NCBI GenBank assembly: GCA_963932465.1
Contig: OZ010786.1
Location: 597,359,038-597,423,037, forward strand
Direction of reading: 5' to 3'
Length of the DNA: 64,000 bases
DNA from: Maratus speciosus
Taxonomy: Eukaryota > Arthropoda > Arachnida > Araneae > Salticidae
Shown: positions 22,413 through 33,799 of the stretch, piece after piece
Layout of the letters: every line of letters starts with the position of its first letter
How positions within the stretch are numbered: position 1 is the first letter of the stretch
Program-made: the position numbers and the translations under genes
The notes under the pieces: model-generated
The model's input: only the letters and a program-made list of their open reading frames with translations
Databases searched by the model: none
Told to the model about the DNA's origin: nothing

Positions 22413-22999
22413 GGAGCGTTCATTTTGCTATCTTATGAGAAAAGCATTTCCAGCCGTTTGTATTCCTGATGAAGAATTGTTACTTGCTCATGATTTTGTG
22501 TCGTCCATTATGCAGTGGGATAAGTCGGAAAGACCACCTGTTAAGAAAATTATCGGTCATTCTTTCCTGAAAAATTTAGAAGCTGGCGACAGTTTGTACA
22601 TTGTAAACACAGTGCCTGACGAGGTGAAATCTGTCTTGACTAGTCCTTTGAAAGTGCGAGTGCTTGAAACAAAAACATCATTTGAATTATCTAGTATGGA
22701 AGTGCCAAAAGTAACAAGTAATAAAAAATTGGCTATCTTACATAATGTTTGTCATCAGCCCAGTGAAGACAAAGACTCCATACATGGAAAATATGACATT
22801 TTGCCAAAAAGTAAAAACTTAGATGAAAATGTGGAGGATGAAATATGGGACTTAAAGCGCCATTGTTTTCAGTGTTTTGATAACAAAGGATTCTTGCATA
22901 AAAATGAGGATGTTTCACCAGAGCTGGAAAAATCGAAGAACACTTTCTATTCTAAATTTCAAATGATTGATGCTAGGGAATCATATACTATGGAAAATG
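22363..22999 (+). CDS. same kinase, C-terminal frame after a frameshift
   Basis: This frame resumes the kinase C-lobe (MLKEVLKERSFCYLMRKAFP, then MQWDKSERPPVKKIIGHSFL, which is the usual 'W....RP' helix) and adds a ~130-residue tail. The frames overlap at 22357-22412 next to an A6 run (22356-22361), so a single-base change there would rejoin them. A sequencing error, a recent disabling mutation and recoding are all possible. The frame reaches TAG at 23002. A good splice donor (G/GTTAGT) lies at 22999/23000, and an AATAAATAAA polyadenylation-like motif at 23220-23229, so the gene may either end here or be spliced onward. Confidence 0.72.
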
Positions 23000-23229
23000 G
23001 TTAGTAGATTATTTAATTTTCTACTAGGTTTTATAGGAAATGTGGTCGTCTTTAGCATTCCTTAAAAAATACGTAGTGGCAATAATTTGTTTATTACTTT
23101 GTTTACGTTTAAATATGGTGATATATAATAATAATAATGTATAGTAAATGTATAATAATAATGGTTAGGTATTTGTTTATGTTTAATTACTTTGGACAAA
23201 ACGCAGTGGTAAAAACAGAATAAATAAAG

Positions 23230-25292
23230 CCTCCCGTTTCTGAAAAGTTAATAGTTGAAAATTTTAAATGTAGATGAAAAATTCTCTTTGACAAATAAAT
23301 TTATAAAAACAAGTGATACATAGCTATGTAACGAACAGATGCCTTGAGCATCTATCGATAATCTTTCACAGTGTGGTGGGTATAAGTAAATTATTACATT
23401 TTCAATGATGAAAACTATTCGCGTGATTGCTATCGAATTTTCTTAATAAAAATTGCGCGTGGAGAACTTTGGTTGTTATTGCAAATGAATGTCTTCATCT
23501 TCTAAAAACATGTATTGGCAGTATCGGATTCTGCTATCTAATTTCGGTATGCTTTATTTGACGAGGTTTTTCGTCTTTTCATATGCTTTTTTATTTTTAA
23601 GGATTTCATAAAAAACTCATGTGAAAGATTATGCGTAATACGAATTGGAAAACAAGTGACTGTTTATCAGATATCTATACATCTTCTTTTTCAGTAAAAA
23701 TAAAACTATAATTTATTGAAAATCATAAGTTACTGTGATAAAATATCACAATAATATAATCAAATTGTCATATAACATATCTTTTAATATATCATATAAT
23801 ACATCATGTATTATATCATATATTATATCTTGAGCTGAATTTCTCATGTTGTAATAGTATTAAAATAAGATTGCGATAATGGTTGAAACGGGAGGTCTTG
23901 TTTTTTAAAATAACAATATAGGGGAAATGGAATCTGTAGACTTTTATGACAATATCTGTTTTTTTCTTTTCTTTTCTTTCTTTTTTTTTTCTTTTAGAAA
24001 TTACAACGAAACCCATAAAAAATTCAGAGATGTCAAATCAAACAATTTTTTTTTCAATACCTCTATTTATTAACAGAAATATCCGTTTTATTTAATGCAG
24101 AAAGACTGCGATTAATGAAGCCAAATATATCTAGAATGTGAAAAATCCGAAGACTTCCCCGAATTAAAAATTTTTTAAATGGTCAATGAGATTCGAAAAA
24201 AATGTGTTGAAAGAAAAGTCAAAAAAATACTACGTCAGCAATTCAAAAGAGAACAATAGGTGGAAAAGTAAACAGCCATACTAATCCGATAAGTTTTAAA
24301 AATTGTAATCAGGGTGCTCTTTAGAAAACCGCTACATAGTTCGAAAATGTAAAATAAAACAGATAAATGAATGACGCCAGCAAAATATGGTTTCGCACAT
24401 GCCTTTTCCTTTTTGCAAAATTTGTATTTTGCACATATTTCCAGACATTTTACCTATTTCCTATTACCGTGCTTAGCTATTTTGACAACTTAAAAATTGC
24501 TTAATGTTTATTCGTAGCTACAAAATTGCAGGATTTTCGGAATAAATCTCTAAATAAATGTTTTTAACATAATCATGAATAAAAGCCTACAAATATTAGA
24601 GATTAGTTTATCTGCTATTCGTTCTTATTAAAAATATGTTAACATATAAATAATGCGTGTAAGGTGTGTATATTTAAGGATTAGATATTCAATCTGTTAT
24701 TATTCTTTCTCATAGAAATTTTTCGTGATTGCATTGTCTGGCGGCTTGGTACTGTGATTAAATTTTTTTATTATACTGATAACAACATATGTAATCTATA
24801 AAAATTTCATGATTTTCTTAATATTTTTACAGTGTTAACAAAGGATAAAAAGAAACATTCAAAAAGAGTAAAACAATGGATTGCAAGAAAATGGAATGGA
24901 ATTTTCAATAAGAAAATGAAATATGTGAGTATTTCTAGTTTTTCTCTTTCAGTTAAATAATATTATTTTCCAAATGTGTTTAACAATCTTAACATTATAA
25001 ATTGATTTAAAGAATTGAAACTCTCGAGCTGTTGCATTTAGATTTACTGCTTACTATTCTGAACAAGATTTTTGAAAAAATAATTTAAATTAAAAGAAAA
25101 AATAGTTTGTAATAACGCTTCTTACTTTTTCCCCGCTAAATCTTTTCTAAATATTTCCAGAGATGCAATCAATCATTTAAAAAAATATTTATTCCATTAC
25201 AGAGTGACTAAATTTTATGATATTCTTTCCGATCATTTCCTAATGAATGAAATCAGTCAGTTACTGTTATCATTGTAATATCGTCAGTTATT

Positions 25293-25325
<33 letters not shown>

Positions 25326-25660
25326 TTGTAATTTTTTTTTCAAAATGTATTGAAACATTATGATAACATTCTTTTCTTTTCATATTACATACAATTTGAT
25401 TTTTTCAATATATGTTTTATTTCATTATTAATATTAATAATATTTTCGTTTTTGATTCAATCAAATTTTATGAGAACATTCCTTTTTTTCGTATGCTTGG
25501 CCGAAAAGGGATAAATCTCGGTACTTTTCAGTTTCACGTACGTCACTTCGTGCCATATATAAATGTTGATAAGCGTGTTTACCACGTGTAAAACAATCAC
25601 GTCAATGGCACTTTTCTTTTCGTCCTAACGTCACTACATATATATATACATATATATGAT
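23230..25660. other. no gene seen apart from the possible exon; (ATT)n at 25289-25323
   Basis: AT-rich sequence, possibly intronic. Around 23940-23998 it has a C/T-rich tract. An (ATT)n microsatellite runs from about 25289 to 25323. No other reading frame or repeat family was recognised. Confidence 0.5.
24833..24924 (+). CDS. possible second exon of the kinase gene
   Basis: A 92-bp open segment bounded by TTTTTACAG and GTGAGT. It joins in phase to the donor at 22999 (phase 1) and encodes a basic peptide with VKQWIARKWNGIFNKKMKY. Both splice sites are better than background and the phase fits. There is no homology support and short exons arise by chance, so this is a model, not a call. Confidence 0.33.
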
Positions 25661-25670
25661 ATATATTTAT

Positions 25671-28370
25671 TTAGTGTGGACCTTAAAATATTAACTTTCA
25701 AAATTTCTATGGGGCACCCCCCTATTTTGTTTTATGTATAAAATAAAGACTTCCACAAAAATTTCAGAATTTTAAAACATGTTTTAGGGGTCGCTACCAA
25801 GGTTTGAATGTTTAAAAAAATTAAAAATTGGCATATTTTGTAATCTAATAATAAATTATTAATGCAAATCCATAGTCATTGCTAAATTGAGTCATGCTAT
25901 GATATTAGGCTGTAAAGAATGTCATTTGTTTCAAGTTTCAACGTATATGCACAGTCTATTGTACAAAACACAGACCGGAGTACTTCATGTCTACACTCTA
26001 TTTCACATCAACTTGGCAGCATTGTGAAAGGTAGAGAATCTAACATTCAGGCTTGAAAATTAGTTTCCCGTTATTTTTTATTCTTAATTAACTAAAATTC
26101 CTAGGAAGTTATAAGATAATTCTTATAAATTATAGAATTTGGTTTTTTTTAATATTTGTAAAATGTCGTACTAAATAGCCATATTCTTATCAAAAGTAGC
26201 GCAGAAAATTAAAAAAAAAGTTTTCGGCGAGCGTTCATTTGACTGTTCACTGGGATTGCAAAATTTTACAAGACATTTCAGGATCTGAAGCTATAGACAG
26301 ATTATCCATTATTGTTTCAGGTAAAGGTACTGACGGTTTAACTAGCTGTTCCAGAACGTCAATCAGGAACAGGTGACGCAAAAGCTTCTGCTGTTAACGA
26401 AACATTAGAGTTGTGGGGATTACTAGCAAGAAAAATGTACTACTTTTGATAAAGCATTTGTTAATATGATACTCGATTATAAGAAGCTTGGGCTCTTCTG
26501 GATTAGAATATGAACAAAGAATTAATTTGGCTTGTTATCATTACATCCTTGAAATTATGCTTGTTTAAGTTGTTGTTAAGTCTATCGGAGTTTCAAGTGG
26601 ACAAGACATACTGTTATTCAAACGATTTAAAATTTCGTGGATGTCTATCGTTTATGACATATCTCAGACTCATATAACTGACAATTTAATTAATGAAGAA
26701 AGTAACACACAATGCGTCAGAAATTACAGAGTTTGCTCAAAATCATTTTGATTTTTCAACCAAGGGACGATTACAAGGAACTGATAGATCTCCGCATCAT
26801 TTTCTTAGGAGGAATACCCGAAAGAGGTGTTTACATTAGAGCCCCAGGTGGATTGCATCTGGTTCCATGGATGGTGAATGACATATACTCACTCAAGATT
26901 TATTTATTTAAAGATCAGTTTAAACTCTCTAAGCAGGAAGAATCTGGAGTTCGTCACGTTTAACCGTTTGTGGTGAAAATCTACATTCACAGCTGGTATC
27001 AGGCCCAATGATTTATTACTCCTGAAGAACTTGAATAAAGACGACAATGTAAATGAAATCATTTCTTTGTGTGCTTTGAAGAAGTTCCTAAGACATTTCT
27101 GTTCTTCACAGAAGAACTAGTTGCTTTTGCATTTTTCGATGATAATTTCCTTTTTGAAAGTAACAGAAAAATGGTGCATGCTTTGACAAATGAAGAAAAT
27201 AATAAACTCTTGAAACGTATACGTGCTACCCTGATGTCATTCACCAAAATCACTTAAAAGATTTTCTAACAGGCAGCATTCTGAGTTTTTTTTATATTAT
27301 GGATTTACCTTCAGAATTTTTTGAAACAGATGTGACTAATTGGAATGAAAATTAATCCTACAAGGCATTTAAGGCACTAGCGACTTTAGTCAAAGTTTTC
27401 AATGATGTAGCCGAAACTGGGGTCGCACTCTTGGGGGAATACAATAAACTTCATACAAAAGATAAAGAACAAAAAACGTATTCCAAGGATGTGATGATGG
27501 CAATCCAAATCATTCCTTTGTCCATATTCTGTTCTAGAAGAGCACAATCTTCTCTTGATAACCCGCTATTAATAAAGGTTATATCAAAACTCATACATTT
27601 TACTTGCTCGGTAATCCCCTCTACTCCAATATTTCGTTAACAGCAGAAGTTTCTGCCTCACCTGTTGCTGATGGGAGTTTTGGAACAACAAGTAACTGGT
27701 CAATACCTTTACCTGAATCGATAATGGGTAATCTGTCAACAGTTTCAGATCCTTAAATGTCTTCTAAAATTTTGCAATCCCAGCGAACAGTCAAAAGAAC
27801 GCTTGCATAAAACTCTTTTTCTAAGTTTTGTGCTTTGCTTGTTCGGCTTCTGATTCGAATATGTCCATTTAATACGACATTTTACGAATATCAAAAAATC
27901 AAATTCTATAATTTATAAACATTATTTTATAAATTTTTATACATTTTAGCTATTTAAGATTAAAAAACAACGGAGAACTATTTTTCAAATCAGAATGTTA
28001 GATTCTCTACCTTTCACAGTGCTGCAAAGTTGAGGTGAATTAGAGTGTTGACATGAAATACTCCTGCCGCTGTTTGGACAATAGACTGCGTAAATATGTT
28101 GAAACTTGAAACAAATGGCATTCTTTACAGCCTAATATCATACCATGATTCAATTTGGCAATGTCTAGGGATTCGTATTAATAATAAATTTTTAGATTAC
28201 AAATTATGTCAATTTATAATTTTTTTTAAATATTCAAATCTTGGTAGCGATCCTTAAAAAATATTTTAAAATTTTAAAATTTTAGAAGAAGTCTTTATTT
28301 TATACATAGAACAAAATAGGAGGGTGTCCCATAGAAAATTTAAAAGTTAATTTTTTAAGGACCACCCTAA
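25671..28370 (+). mobile_element. 2.7-kb element with ~740-bp terminal inverted repeats
   Basis: The left arm 25671-26408 and right arm 27628-28370 are inverted copies over their full length. The ends are TTAGTGTGGACCTTAAAA and, read backwards, TTAGGGTGGTCCTTAAAA. Inner landmarks match too (TTCTGCTGTTAACGA on both sides). About 1.2 kb of degenerate coding sequence lies between the arms. The arms themselves are ~85-90% alike by eye. The superfamily was not recognised. Confidence 0.8.
26480..27625 (+). pseudogene. degenerate protein-coding interior of the long-TIR element
   Basis: Plus-strand translation gives coherent protein fragments spread over all three frames. One runs EYEQRINLACYHYILEIML then GVSSGQDILLFKRFKISWMS (about 26506-26650). 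Another has EFFETDVTNWN near 27310-27350 and ends DVMMAIQIIPLSIFCSRRAQ near 27500-27560. I think similar 'ACxHH..E / GxDILLFKRF' proteins occur inside arthropod repeats, but this is from memory. It is plausibly a broken transposase or a passenger gene. Several stops and frameshifts mean it cannot be expressed intact. Confidence 0.5.
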
Positions 28371-28403
28371 TATACCCTGATATATATGGTCATATATATG
28401 TAT

Positions 28404-28436
<33 letters not shown>
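28404..28436. repeat. (TA)n microsatellite
   Basis: About 16 TA units. It lies at the 3' side of the minus-strand Naiad-like element; a preference for microsatellites has been reported for Naiads. Confidence 0.9.
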
Positions 28437-28438
<2 letters not shown>

Positions 28439-28795
28439 CTAAAAAAGGTTAAAAGTAAAACTAAAACTAAAATATAAAAATAAAAACAAAAAAAAAATCC
28501 ATGCGATAAGCGCTACAGCTGCAAATAACCACACAGATTATATATAGCACATTATGTATTAAATGCATTTGTCGGACCCAGAATCCTGCACCATAAACAA
28601 ACTAAGTATAACCATAAAACATCCAAGAAATTTAAACAGATATAACCTGAACAAGAAAAAACAACAAAGGGCTGTGGCCTCTTTAGCTGTGGGTATTTTA
28701 AAAAGCACAGCAATGTTTCAGACTAATTACAATTTACAAGAAACTATTATTCAGTACTAGCAGTGGGTTTCGGCCAGAGTGTCGCAAAGCATAAA

Positions 28796-29098
28796 TCAAA
28801 TGTATAAAAACAATTGAAAGCATATCGCGAACACTCCCCCACCGGATCCGACGCCACAATAAACAGTGCATCTCGAAGATACAACTGATTCAGAACGTAT
28901 TTGTAATGTATACTGAAATAATAAAATTATTTTACACAAATCCGAGCCACACAGCCACAAAAAACAATAACCAAATTCCAGTGATCCATAATCTGTCCAT
29001 GCACGTTCCATGTCTGTTTCCACACAATTGCAGACATCCTTGTAAAACGGTCCAAAAAGAGGCTTTAAGTTATACAAATCATTAACTGTCAATCGCAT
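28796..29098 (-). CDS. hypothetical ORF downstream of the Naiad-like RT
   Basis: 100 codons, Cys-rich, with two hydrophobic stretches (FGYCFLWLCG and KIILLFQYTL). It lies in frame just after the apparent end of the RT region, separated by a TGA. I do not recognise it. It may be 3' untranslated sequence of the element or a chance frame. Confidence 0.2.
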   Translation of the reverse strand: MRLTVNDLYNLKPLFGPFYKDVCNCVETDMERAWTDYGSLEFGYCFLWLCGSDLCKIILLFQYTLQIRSESVVSSRCTVYCGVGSGGGVFAICFQLFLYI

Positions 29099-29109
29099 AG
29101 CAACTCCTC

Positions 29110-30432
29110 AAAAATGAAGACAGTCTGTAAAACTAGTATATTTATTAATGAAATTCAAAGGTATATTATTTTTATAATACAAAATGCTGGTTAAATTAAA
29201 AAGTTCTTTAAAAAATTAATTTTTATTCGAACAGAGTTTACAGTAGCAAAAAATCTGACCTACTATGATATTGACGTAAACGCGTTTGTGGATATTTGAA
29301 CTCCAATTAACTAAATGGTTAATTTCAAAATTAAAGTTATCACATTTATTATAGATTGATATGTGTATACCGTTTGAAATATTTATTTTCAAATCAAGAT
29401 AATCAGCAGCACTATTATTTTCATTTGTTTTTTTTCAAAACCAGCATATCAGGATAAATATTACATGATATCCCCAAAAAATCACGACCACAGTTCAACA
29501 TTATCAATCATCGATATATGTGAAAGCCAAAAAATTAACATCGTTATTGACACTATAAAATTGAAATTCATAATAAAATAAAAATAAGTTAGCTGCCGTT
29601 GAAGAATAACTTGTTCCCATTCCTATTCCATTATTCTGTAAATAAATATTTGAACCTGTATAAACATAGTTGTTATATAAACAAAAATTGCATAATAATT
29701 TAAATAAATTAAAATCTAAATCGGTGTCAGCTATAATTAAATCGACAACTTTTAAAAGGACATCATTTAACCCTGCAATAGGAATATTTGTGAAAAGATT
29801 CTCAAAATCATGTGTCTGGATACTTTGTATATCCTCTTTAATTAATTCATTCCTGATCTCATAACTGTTCAAAATAATCCAATACATATTACTATCATTA
29901 TACTTACATTTTAGGATATTTAAAATTTTTTTTAACATTCCTCAAATTTGCGATTAAATCCGTTTCCAACGCTGTTTACATTACTACAAATAAATCTGTA
30001 CTTAATTGATATCTTATGGAATTTAGGTCTTACGAAAAGAAAAGGAAATGACAAATTTTTTACTTTAGGCAGAGGAATATTAACCTTTTTTGAAAAGGTA
30101 AGATGTTCCTTAATAAGTGTCTGAATAGTAGATTTATACAAACTGTAGGTGACATTATTGTTAAGCTCACTAAATATCATATTAGCATAATAGCTTTTTC
30201 AAATAATTGCAAAATTGTTGGATGCTTTATCTACTGAACAAAAAACAAAGGTATTTTTCAATTTCGATATTTCCTTCTCTAAATTTGCATTCATACTATG
30301 GTAAGTGTAATTAGAAGAATCATTCATATATTTTATTTGAAATGATTTAAATTCATCCAAAATTTTAAATTTCCATTCATTGAATAGGGGGATAGGTTTA
30401 TTGAATTTGTAACTTAAATTGAGTATAAACAT
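29110..30432 (-). pseudogene. Penelope-type reverse transcriptase
   Basis: The fingers begin with FCSVDKASNNFAII-U-KSYY (P.DKA.NN...CK.YY in the family). LPKVKNLSFPFLFVRPKFHK and YRFICSNVNSVGN follow, then FENLFTNIPI (motif A), GIGMGTSYSSTAANLFL (motif B) and TYIDD (motif C). After motif C the frame changes by one base and continues with LNCGRDFLG, ADYLDLKINISNGIHISIYN and NHLVNWSSNIHKR to about 29110. Frame breaks are near 29935, 29505 and 29430. A TGA at 30199-30201 replaces the conserved Cys of the CK.YY motif. The catalytic YIDD is intact. Confidence 0.85.
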
Positions 30433-31140
30433 ATGTAATTCAGATTTGAATAGACTGAAAGATTTTTTTTTATGTTCATCTTCTTTTTTAATCTAAATTT
30501 AGTACCATATTTCATTAATTGTTTCAACTCATCTTTGGATATAAAATCAAGGTCACCTGTAACTATATGCTGTGCATTTCCATCGTAAAAGGAGGATTTC
30601 TGAAAATTCCTACATTCTCAAGACACATTCAAGTAGGAGTCTAAATCCTGTGCAACTTCTCTATAATTAAATAATTTATTACCCAAGGTATTTGCATATT
30701 TGTAAGTTGAAATAATAGAGACATTTTTAACTGGAAATATTTCATTGTGTCTGGTAACAATTTTATTTCGATATAAGTTATGAAAGCTTTTTTGCTGAAA
30801 TGTACAAACGAAGTATATTTTATCAGTTTTACACTCTTGATATTTACCTACTTTATATAATAAAAAGTCTGTTAATAAATCATTAAACTGTGTGTTATCA
30901 CAGGCAAACTCTTTAATCTTCTGCTGCAATCTTCGTAAAAGTTTACATTTTAAACTGAATAAAATAGTTTAATTTCTTTAATATTGTAATTTTTATTAAA
31001 AAGATTGTATAAATCATGAAATACTATGGCTGGATTTATGTTCTTATATTTGACAAACAGTGCTTTATTTGAGTGATTCCCTCTTTTCCCTCTATTGTTA
31101 GAAAATGAAGGTTTGTAAACTGATGAAAAGAGATTATAAA
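30433..31140 (-). pseudogene. Naiad-like linker region with U-x-C motif
   Basis: This joins the endonuclease to the RT. It includes RRLQQKIKEFACDNTQFNDL, a TGA at 30618-30620 giving VS-U-EC, and HIVTGDLDFI, which resembles the segment before Penelope RT fingers. The published Naiad linker has a CxC motif, and here its first Cys position is UGA. Frameshifts lie near 30940 and in an A9 run near 30470-30480. Confidence 0.7.
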
Positions 31141-31564
31141 CACATACTGAACTTTCTGTATGATAACAAATTTTAGTATTCAACCCATGTGGATATAATG
31201 ATTTTGTACGCAAAATATAAAAACTTTCACTACGCAATCTAAAAGCGTGATCAAAAACCTGCTCTAAAATTTGTATTCTGACATTTTAAAAACCATGTAA
31301 ATGGAAATTCTTTATTTCGAAAGATGAACCAGCCACATTTCTGTATGACAATGATCTATGATTATTGATTCGCTTATGTAGTTCATCAGAAGTATCACCC
31401 ACATATTTCTGATTTCAAACCAAGCATGTTAATAAATATATAATGTAAGTGATTTTTCAAAAAATATAATTCAAATTAATTGTACTTTTGGCATAAATGT
31501 TTTCAGAAAAATCCCCATTCGGGCAAGTTTTTCATCTTTTATCTGTGCATTTGTTTAATCCCAT
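31141..31564 (-). pseudogene. GIY-YIG endonuclease, N-terminal, with UGA codons
   Basis: From a possible ATG at 31564 the frame reads a Cys-rich lead (KCTDKR-U-KTCPNG), then F-U-KITYIIYLLTCLV-U-N, then QKYVGDTSDELHKRINNHRS. IIY and YVG are the GIY and YIG strands, and Arg in HKR is the catalytic Arg. The region ends with FYILRTKSLYPHGLN, the conserved C-terminal part of Penelope GIY-YIG domains. UGAs at 31532-31534, 31457-31459 and 31415-31417 each occupy a family Cys (RC.TC, the Cys before IIYL, and the second Cys of C..C...YVG). A TAA at 31286-31288 is a true disabling stop. Confidence 0.8.
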
Positions 31565-32172
31565 AATTAAAGCAAATTGATTTTACATATTACAACTCTT
31601 TTATATATATGTCTTGCTTTTTGACATAGCCTCGAAAACAAAAATACATTTTATATCATATGCTGATATGCGTAAATCTCATAATATCAAATAACATTCC
31701 GCTTTAGAAGAATTTAATTGCCGGGCATTCATCCAGTTATCATTGCCGAATTATGTGAGCCGTTTTAAATATTTCCAAAACAAATTCACTAATTTTTAGA
31801 AAAAGTAATTCTTGAAATATAAAATAATTTTTAAGTGACGATTTATAATTTACTGTAATTGTTAAAGAGAAATCAACAGTTTAGCAAATTTCCCGCTTTG
31901 GTGGAAAACAGCAACAGGTGTTCATTTATCGGAAAATTGCCGTAATTATACGACTATCTTTTTATTATATACTCTCAAATTCTAAGCGACAGAATACAAT
32001 TCTTCCAGGCGGAGATTACAGTGTTGTGCTAATATGTGTCATTAACTGTTAAAACATATCTTGAAATTTTGGATATTTTATACATGTCTTAAACCGACAA
32101 TTTTTTATTGTCTCGTATTTTATTTGTTAGAAAGTACTTCAAAAAGAAAGCCTTATCTGTTGAATTTATCAA

Positions 32173-32391
32173 CCCCTTAACGGTCGCATTAAATTACGGT
32201 TTAAAAATTGAAATTGCTTATTGGCACCACTTTTTTGGAAAAGAAATGTTCACCTTGTTTAATGACAGGTAAAATGATACCATAATAAAGCCAATTGCAC
32301 TATTATATAAAACTGATGGAAATCAAACAAATCTGAATAATCTGAATAAACGTCACAGCCCATGAATATCACGGGAGCGAGAATTAAGGGG
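32173..32391. mobile_element. small piggyBac-like MITE (219 bp)
   Basis: Left end CCCCTTAACGGTCGC, right end read backwards CCCCTTAATTCTCGC. TTAA is intact on the right (32392-32395) and TCAA on the left. No coding sequence. Confidence 0.5.
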
Positions 32392-32591
32392 TTAAGCATC
32401 AGAGTGTAAAAAAGAGCATGTGATTTTTTCAAATGAAGAAAAATAATATTTATTTTTATTAACCATTCTGAAAAATGGGTACGTAAAATCCATCAAGAAT
32501 TTATCTTTTGCTAATTTGTTTATTATTATTATTAACAAAATAAAATTTTGATTGAAAAATTCATATTATATATATATTTTTTTCATTTTAG

Positions 32592-33085
32592 GTACAGTTA
32601 TCCGAAGAATCTCAGTAATAGATTCTGATTTTGATCATAATTTTACTTGTATTTTAATGTCTGCTATGCACCAAATTTGTCTACCAATTGTGTCTAATGG
32701 ATATGTCTACCAATTGTGTCTAATGAAAGTGTCTACCAATTGTGTCTAACGGATGTCTCTCGTTATTGTGTCTCCCTGCTGATTTTTTCAGTTCTACTGC
32801 TATTTCTGACCCACACGCTACTTATTAATGTTCATTATGGGCATCTTAACGCGAACTGACGCCTGTTTTCAGCCACCACTCCTGGATCTCTGCTCCTGAT
32901 CTCATTATCTTCTCTGCTTACAAGTTTTTGATGTTTGCTCTTGTTTGAGTGATTTAAAAGTGCTGATGCCTGTCTACCAAATATCCTGATTCTTCTTTGA
33001 TGTTCGTCTCCTCAACTAATAGTTTTGTTTAGATTCCTTGCAATAGTTATTTTACTCACACACTGTAAATAAACACGTAATATTG
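32592..33085 (+). CDS. possible terminal exon and 3' UTR of the kinase gene
   Basis: TTTTTTTCATTTTAG precedes an in-phase stretch of nine codons (VQLSEESQ, then TAA at 32616-32618) that could follow the exon ending at 24924. An AATAAA lies near 33067. The implied intron is 7.7 kb and would hold the long-TIR and Naiad elements. This is a speculative join. A ~25-bp unit (TGTCTACCAATTGTGTCTAA) is repeated three times at about 32678-32750. Confidence 0.22.
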
Positions 33086-33089
33086 CAAT

Positions 33090-33640
33090 TTTTCTTGTTT
33101 ATTTCTTTTCTCTTAAGAGAATTTTATTCATATTATTTTTATTATTATTCAACATTAAATATGTAAGATTTTTTTTTTCTTATTTCTGTATGACCCTTAA
33201 TGCTTGTGAAAACTATTCCTTTTGAATGTAAATTTCCATGAATTAAGTGAACAATATCTCTAATTAAGTAATATCATAACTAAATTCTTGTAATGCTAAA
33301 GGTTCCAGAAGACATTCTATATAATAAAAGCAATGCTTTAAATGGAACAATGGAATAATTGAACAATGGGATGTGGCTGTTGGACTGCCTAGTTTCGTGC
33401 CAACATTGCATCCAGTTGAGAGGTGATCGTGTTGCAAGGGCATTAGGGAGCCTTAAAATGTTAATGATTAGACGTGGCTGGTGGCCACAATAATAAAATA
33501 ACTATAAAAAGTTTAAAAAAGAATAACTTTATAAAAAGCACATAAAGTACTCAAAGTTTAACAATGTAAGAGAAAAAAGACAAAGAAAAATAGAAGATTA
33601 TGAAAAATTTTGAAAAAAAAGAGAACTTCCAAAGGACAGG
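33090..33640. other. no gene seen
   Basis: AT-rich. At 33316 the sequence TCTATATAATAAAAGCAATG resembles a Helitron 5' end preceded by T, not A, so I do not call an element. Confidence 0.45.
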
Positions 33641-33799
33641 CGAAAAGCTACCAGGGGTACCCCATCATAAAAAAAGGCTCTTTTCAGAGACCATACATTA
33701 AGTAAAGCTGGTAAAAATGTTATATCTATAGCAGAAAAAACATTATTTTAGTTTTTTTCTAACACAATATGACTCAACAAACAGGAAGGTTAAGTATAT

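Larger units (their letters stand above)
28440..31620 (-). mobile_element. Penelope-like retroelement of Naiad type (N-terminal GIY-YIG), degenerate
   Basis: On the minus strand a GIY-YIG endonuclease comes first (31564-31140), then a linker with a UxC motif, then a reverse transcriptase (30432-29110). Canonical Penelope elements have the endonuclease last, and the permuted order defines Naiad/Chlamys elements. Five in-frame UGA codons fall at positions where the family has Cys, as expected of Naiad selenoproteins. At least four frameshifts, mostly in A runs, plus TAA codons near 31287 and 29217, show that this copy is dead. The 3' limit is uncertain; the (TA)n at 28404 is a candidate boundary. 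Confidence 0.8.

Noticed and set aside
22733..22918. Minus-strand 61-codon ORF under the kinase
   Set aside because: Antisense to the kinase tail, with no recognisable content.
29504..29506. A sixth in-frame UGA directly after the RT motif YIDD
   Set aside because: The next codon is TAA, and homology resumes in another frame (LNCGRDFLG). A one-base shift explains it better than selenocysteine.
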